In this document: positions 58,595-64,000 of the stretch, piece by piece | Position numbering within the stretch: the first letter of the stretch is position 1 | Layout of the letters: every line of letters begins with the position of its first letter | Origin: Bolinopsis microptera | Lineage: Eukaryota; Ctenophora; Tentaculata; Lobata; Bolinopsidae | Reading direction: 5' to 3' | Length of the DNA: 64,000 nt | Assembly (NCBI RefSeq): GCF_026151205.1 | Contig: NC_087079.1 | Coordinates: 18,305,287 to 18,369,286, forward strand | Made by a program: the position numbers and the translations under genes | The notes under the pieces: generated by a model | What the model was told of the DNA's origin: nothing | Seen by the model: only the letters and a program-made list of their open reading frames with translations | The model's database searches: none

Positions 58595-58768
58595 CTAATT
58601 AAAATCATCAACAACAAGATTACGTTCAAGGTTCATGCAAATTTCAAACTCAAACAATGCTGGGTTTGTCCTGGCACAGGTCACCCAAAACTCCACCCGC
58701 CACAGAGGTTTGAATGCAAGCTCACTCAGAATGCTCTTCAGAACAGTTGCAGTAGTACTCACAAAACT
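58595..58768 (-). CDS. Candidate terminal exon or retrocopy fragment
   Basis: A 57-codon minus-strand frame ends with TAG at 58595. It contains TVLKSILSELAFKPLWRVEF, WVTCARTNPALFEFEI and CMNLERN. The composition (several Trp, Phe and Cys and a plausible helix) looks like real protein. Its 5' border (TATATAAAAG) is a poor acceptor and no partner exon was found. The family is not recognised. It may be the last exon of a gene upstream of the paracaspase or a pseudogene piece. Confidence 0.3.
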   Translation of the reverse strand, partial: SFVSTTATVLKSILSELAFKPLWRVEFWVTCARTNPALFEFEICMNLERNLVVDDFN

Positions 58769-59364
58769 TTTATATATATATATGCTCCAGTGCTCCTATA
58801 TGGCTAAAAGATAACTTGATACTTTCGAAAACTATAATGCCATGGACCTCTATGAAGATAAGCTACCACTCCTATCCTCCCAAAGATTTGACCTCTGTTG
58901 TTGCTTGGAATCCACCCCTAGGATATACTACAAGATGATCACTATGGAAATCTTAATAAAAGTTGATCCCTTATGCAAGGGCTCATCTTGCAGCTAAGAG
59001 CAAAACCGAAAGGCCCACCGCGATACCAGCACCATATTGACAGGATACGGAAGTTTACTAAACGTGGACACTGGGTCCAACGAACTGAAACAGAAGCAAA
59101 TAGACCTTCTGACTAGGTCGCAGAACAAGTGTTGTCAGCTACTCCAAAAAGAATAAATAACCTCTTCATGGACTTGAATTGGAATAAACATCTCATGGTA
59201 CTGAACCCAAGAATAAAATCAGAGTGAGTGTCAGATACATTAAAACATTGATGAAGGACCAAAAAGAACTTTCCTTGGCTACTCAAGCACAGAGCACAGA
59301 CACCAAGGTTATAATATATTATAAAGGGTCTCAATAAGAGTCTCGACTGCCTAGACGTCAGACC
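58769..59364. other. Unassigned stretch
   Basis: No supported gene or repeat; there is a short TA microsatellite at about 58770-58782. Confidence 0.35.
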
Positions 59365-59371
59365 TTTTTTT

Positions 59372-59418
<47 letters not shown>
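59365..59418. repeat. Poly-T tract (54 bp)
   Basis: A T run with a single G at 59372. It may be the poly-A tail of a retroposed sequence lying to its right on the minus strand (59419 onward). No element end or target duplication was found. Confidence 0.8.
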
Positions 59419-59420
<2 letters not shown>

Positions 59421-60480
59421 TTTGGCATCGGTAGTTTTTCCTCTGGCCCGGGATCAGCGACTCCTAGGGACCAAGGATAAAGGTGTAGAACATTAGTATC
59501 TACAAAACTTTCAACGTTGTTTTTACAAGTAGACAGGGCTTGCTGCGCAAGGAAGAAAAGCAGGGGAGAAACACTCACAACATATACAAATAAATATTAT
59601 AAAACATAGCAAAAAAGAAATTCAAACATCCTAACACTACTACAAATGTTTTTATTACATACTAAATGTGATACATGATAATTATATGCTGTTATGACAA
59701 GAAACAGGGCTTGCAGGGCAAGAGATGGATCAAAGGGCCTAGTCACAGAGTGTAATATACAAGCGACTCAGCAAGAACCCATTGCTGAAATCTGGCACAC
59801 AAAATACCACAAACAATACAAGAAAAACAAATATATCAAACAATAATGTTTATAACAAGAATCAGGCTTGCAGAGCAATAGAAGAAAAATAAAGAAAACT
59901 ACCATCAACTGTATATACCGTAGTCCATCGATAGTAATCATTACTAATACACAAATCCACAGGGCAACAACAATATTAAAATCCATAATAAATACTCAAT
60001 CAACCCAATATAACGAGTTTAAAAATTGGTATAAACCAGAGACAGGGCTTTGCTATAATGGATAAAGGATGATGGGGGAGGATGCTATATTGGGGGTAAA
60101 CAATAACTTGGAGAGGTGACAGTAGAAGATAAAGCTACTCGACGGTACGAGTATTAATAGGCAAAGCGTGCAATGTAACAATGGGTAATGTTAGGTAATA
60201 TGTATATTGTATATACTTATATACGTAAGATGCTGGGGTTACTGTGCAAACTGGTCCCTAGCTGTAGTAGTTCAGTCCCTATTTATTGTGAAATCACTGA
60301 AAATAGCACTGCAAACTGCATGTAACCATAATTAATGTTCTTTCTAAAAGCTTCAAAAACGCGGTCAACTTCAAAAAACTTCGGAAAGTTAATGCGAATA
60401 CATTCAACAGTAACTTTTAAACAATGAGTGTGATCAACAACAAGATCAAAAAGATCAAAACCACGACCCCGCAACTCTAC
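59419..60480. repeat. Degenerate tandem repeat of about 165 bp
   Basis: The motif AGACAGGGCTTGC with a following GCAAG or GCAATAG occurs at about 59530, 59703, 59865 and 60039, roughly every 160-175 bp, each followed by A-rich sequence. It lies next to the poly-T tract, so it could be a reiterated tail of a retroelement. No coding frame. Confidence 0.5.
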
Positions 60481-60491
60481 CGAGACACACA

Positions 60492-62241
<1,750 letters not shown>

Positions 62242-63794
62242 GGACGTGTTCAAACCTGGTTGGTGGTTTTGTTACATTTTTCCCACTCTTTACTTCTGGG
62301 CCCCCAGATTGAAATCTGTAACATTTTAAGAAAAACTGAAACTACTGACAAAAACTAGACCCTTTGACTGAGGGCACCCTTGAATCAAAATTTTTGTAAC
62401 ATATTCAGGTCCTGAGATATAGCAGTTTAGTTGGGGGCCCTGGATATTGAATTTTGTAACACATTTCTATGTTACACTTTTTCAATGAGTTTTTAGAGAA
62501 GCTTCTTGATAGTTTTTGAAGTTCAGACCAGTTTTTCCAGGTCACAAAGGGTTCCATCAACCATATTCTTGACCAAATTTTGTACTTGGGCCCAAAACAT
62601 TGAATTTTGTAACATATTTATGTATTGACTACAAAGCTCATATCTGGAATGTTCAATATATTCTTGTACTGTTAACATGGTTTTTAGATTCTCATACAGA
62701 ATTGTAAAGCAATCCTTATTCGTATAATTTGATAAAATGGCTGCAGAACTTGAATAATGTAACATTAGAAAGTAAATTTATAGAGTATAGTATATAGTAT
62801 GTATCCTAGTTTGAGGGGTGTTAGGCCAAGCTATATTATAGTTTTGAAGTTCAGACCAGTTTGCCTAGGTAATAAAGGGTTCCATCAACCATATTATTGA
62901 CCATATTTTGTACTTGGGCCCAAAACATTGAATTTTGTAACGTTTTAATGTTCCGGTCAAGCATTTTGTACACCAAAATTGTTACAAATTTCAATATATA
63001 GGGCCCAATTTCTATTTTCTATACAATTTGATATATAAATTAAACGTTTTTAAATATCCAACCTTTAATCTAATTAGCTATATTCATTTGATTAAATTTA
63101 CCGCGTTCTGTCGTAGAACATTACATTTAAATTGTTACAAAATTCAATAATTTGGTCCCAATTATCATTTTTTAAATTTGTTAAGTTGTTTCATGTCTTT
63201 ATTATAATGCATCAACCAACTTAAAACCAATACTAGATCAAACAACTCTGTATAACATGTACTCATTTGTAACCATGTTACGTTATTCAAAGAAATGGGC
63301 CTTTTTTATTATGAACCATATACCAAGATTGTGGTAATGCCTTTATACAAGAATTGCTGCACTAGTAACCTGGTTTTAGAGTTAAATACATATCCTACAC
63401 TAGCTTTGGTTGTAACAAACTATAAAGATATCATGAAAACAAGATGTTACAAAATGTCCATTTTGGGCCTTTTTATGAACTCAAAAGTGGGCCTTTTTTC
63501 ATTCCACAGCTAAGCAAATACCTAAAGTACATTTTTGTGAAGCAAGAATCTTTAGAATTTAATAATTGGCTGAGCCATTGAAAAGTGTAACCAAATGTTA
63601 CATTTTTCAATATAACTGGGCCATTTTACAATATTATTCATAGCCGATGACCTGAGACTATTTGTTATGACAATTATAATCATATCTGAAAGTTTCAAGA
63701 CCATCGAGTAATTATTAATGGAGTTATTGTAAAAATGAGAAAATCGCCCATCTTGGCAGTGTAACAAAACCACCAACCAGGTTTGAACATGTCC
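62242..63794. mobile_element. 1.55-kb element with terminal inverted repeats and CCTT duplication
   Basis: The left end is GGACGTGTTCAAACCTGG and continues TTGGTGGTTTTGTTACA. The right end is its reverse complement with one difference. CCTT is present at 62238-62241 and 63795-63798. Inside, a block of about 100 bp (CAGACCAGTTT...GGGCCCAAAACATTGAATTT and TGTAAC) occurs at about 62510-62613 and again at 62841-62945. The phrase TTTTGTAAC or GTTACAAAAT recurs many times. No transposase is encoded. The superfamily is unassigned. Confidence 0.75.
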
Positions 63795-64000
63795 CCTTAT
63801 ATACTTGTTATGGTCTTAGCACGTAGTTAATACCATCATATTATGCATCGTTATTTGCATTGCAATTATGCTTGTAATCTTAAAAATGTCTAAGTGCTTA
63901 AGCGAGCATAGAAATTCAGAAGTGTTTCAAGGTACGATATAATTACTGCTTACATATAACAGCTATACCTCAGTGATAGTTAATATGTTTAACGCAGTTT

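Overview
This is a repeat-dense, AT-rich stretch of a eukaryotic nuclear genome, almost certainly from an invertebrate animal. Its genes are split into short exons with GT..AG introns. The recognisable protein families are metazoan: a MALT1-type paracaspase with Ig domains, and a PLAT-domain protein. Most of the sequence is satellite DNA, transposon remnants and nested palindromes. The species cannot be fixed from the sequence. One 100-base assembly gap (Ns) lies at 31401-31500.

Layout. 0-3.6 kb: exons of a PLAT-domain gene on the minus strand. 5-7 kb: small dispersed repeats (a GC-rich double-hairpin element and a SINE-like mini-element with 10-11 bp target duplications). 7.0-18.4 kb: an 11.37-kb element with long terminal inverted repeats. 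It is inserted into a 366-bp satellite with a 4-bp duplication (GCAA), and it contains a second palindrome and a decayed hAT-like transposon. 18.4-28.5 kb: about 27 monomers of the 366-bp satellite, arranged in a 10-11-monomer higher-order repeat. 28.5-31.25 kb: one isolated candidate plus-strand exon, then the last two exons of an unrecognised helix-rich protein gene on the minus strand. 31.5-35.3 kb: small elements, a PIF/Harbinger-like MITE and a 474-bp unit repeated three times directly and about 1.5 times inverted. 34.56-43.68 kb: a near-identical 4.56-kb tandem duplication. It carries four minus-strand exons and a deleted mariner-like transposon. 44.0-45.7 kb: a 5S-rRNA-like fragment followed by a 43/49-bp satellite whose core resembles the 5S internal promoter. 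46.2-56.3 kb: twelve minus-strand exons of a MALT1-like paracaspase, with several introns filled by minisatellites, including 4.5 kb of a 28-bp repeat. 56.3-62.2 kb: minisatellites, doubtful exons, a poly-T tract and 711 bp of pure GA. 62.24-63.79 kb: a 1.55-kb element with terminal inverted repeats.

The main gene is the paracaspase. Its exons join in one reading frame through two Ig-like segments, the p20 and p10 caspase parts (catalytic His and Cys both present) and a third Ig-like segment. Exon 12 ends in a strong splice donor in the same phase as the first duplicated exon downstream. The duplicated four-exon block is therefore probably a doubled 3' end of this gene. The other genes show no functional link to it.
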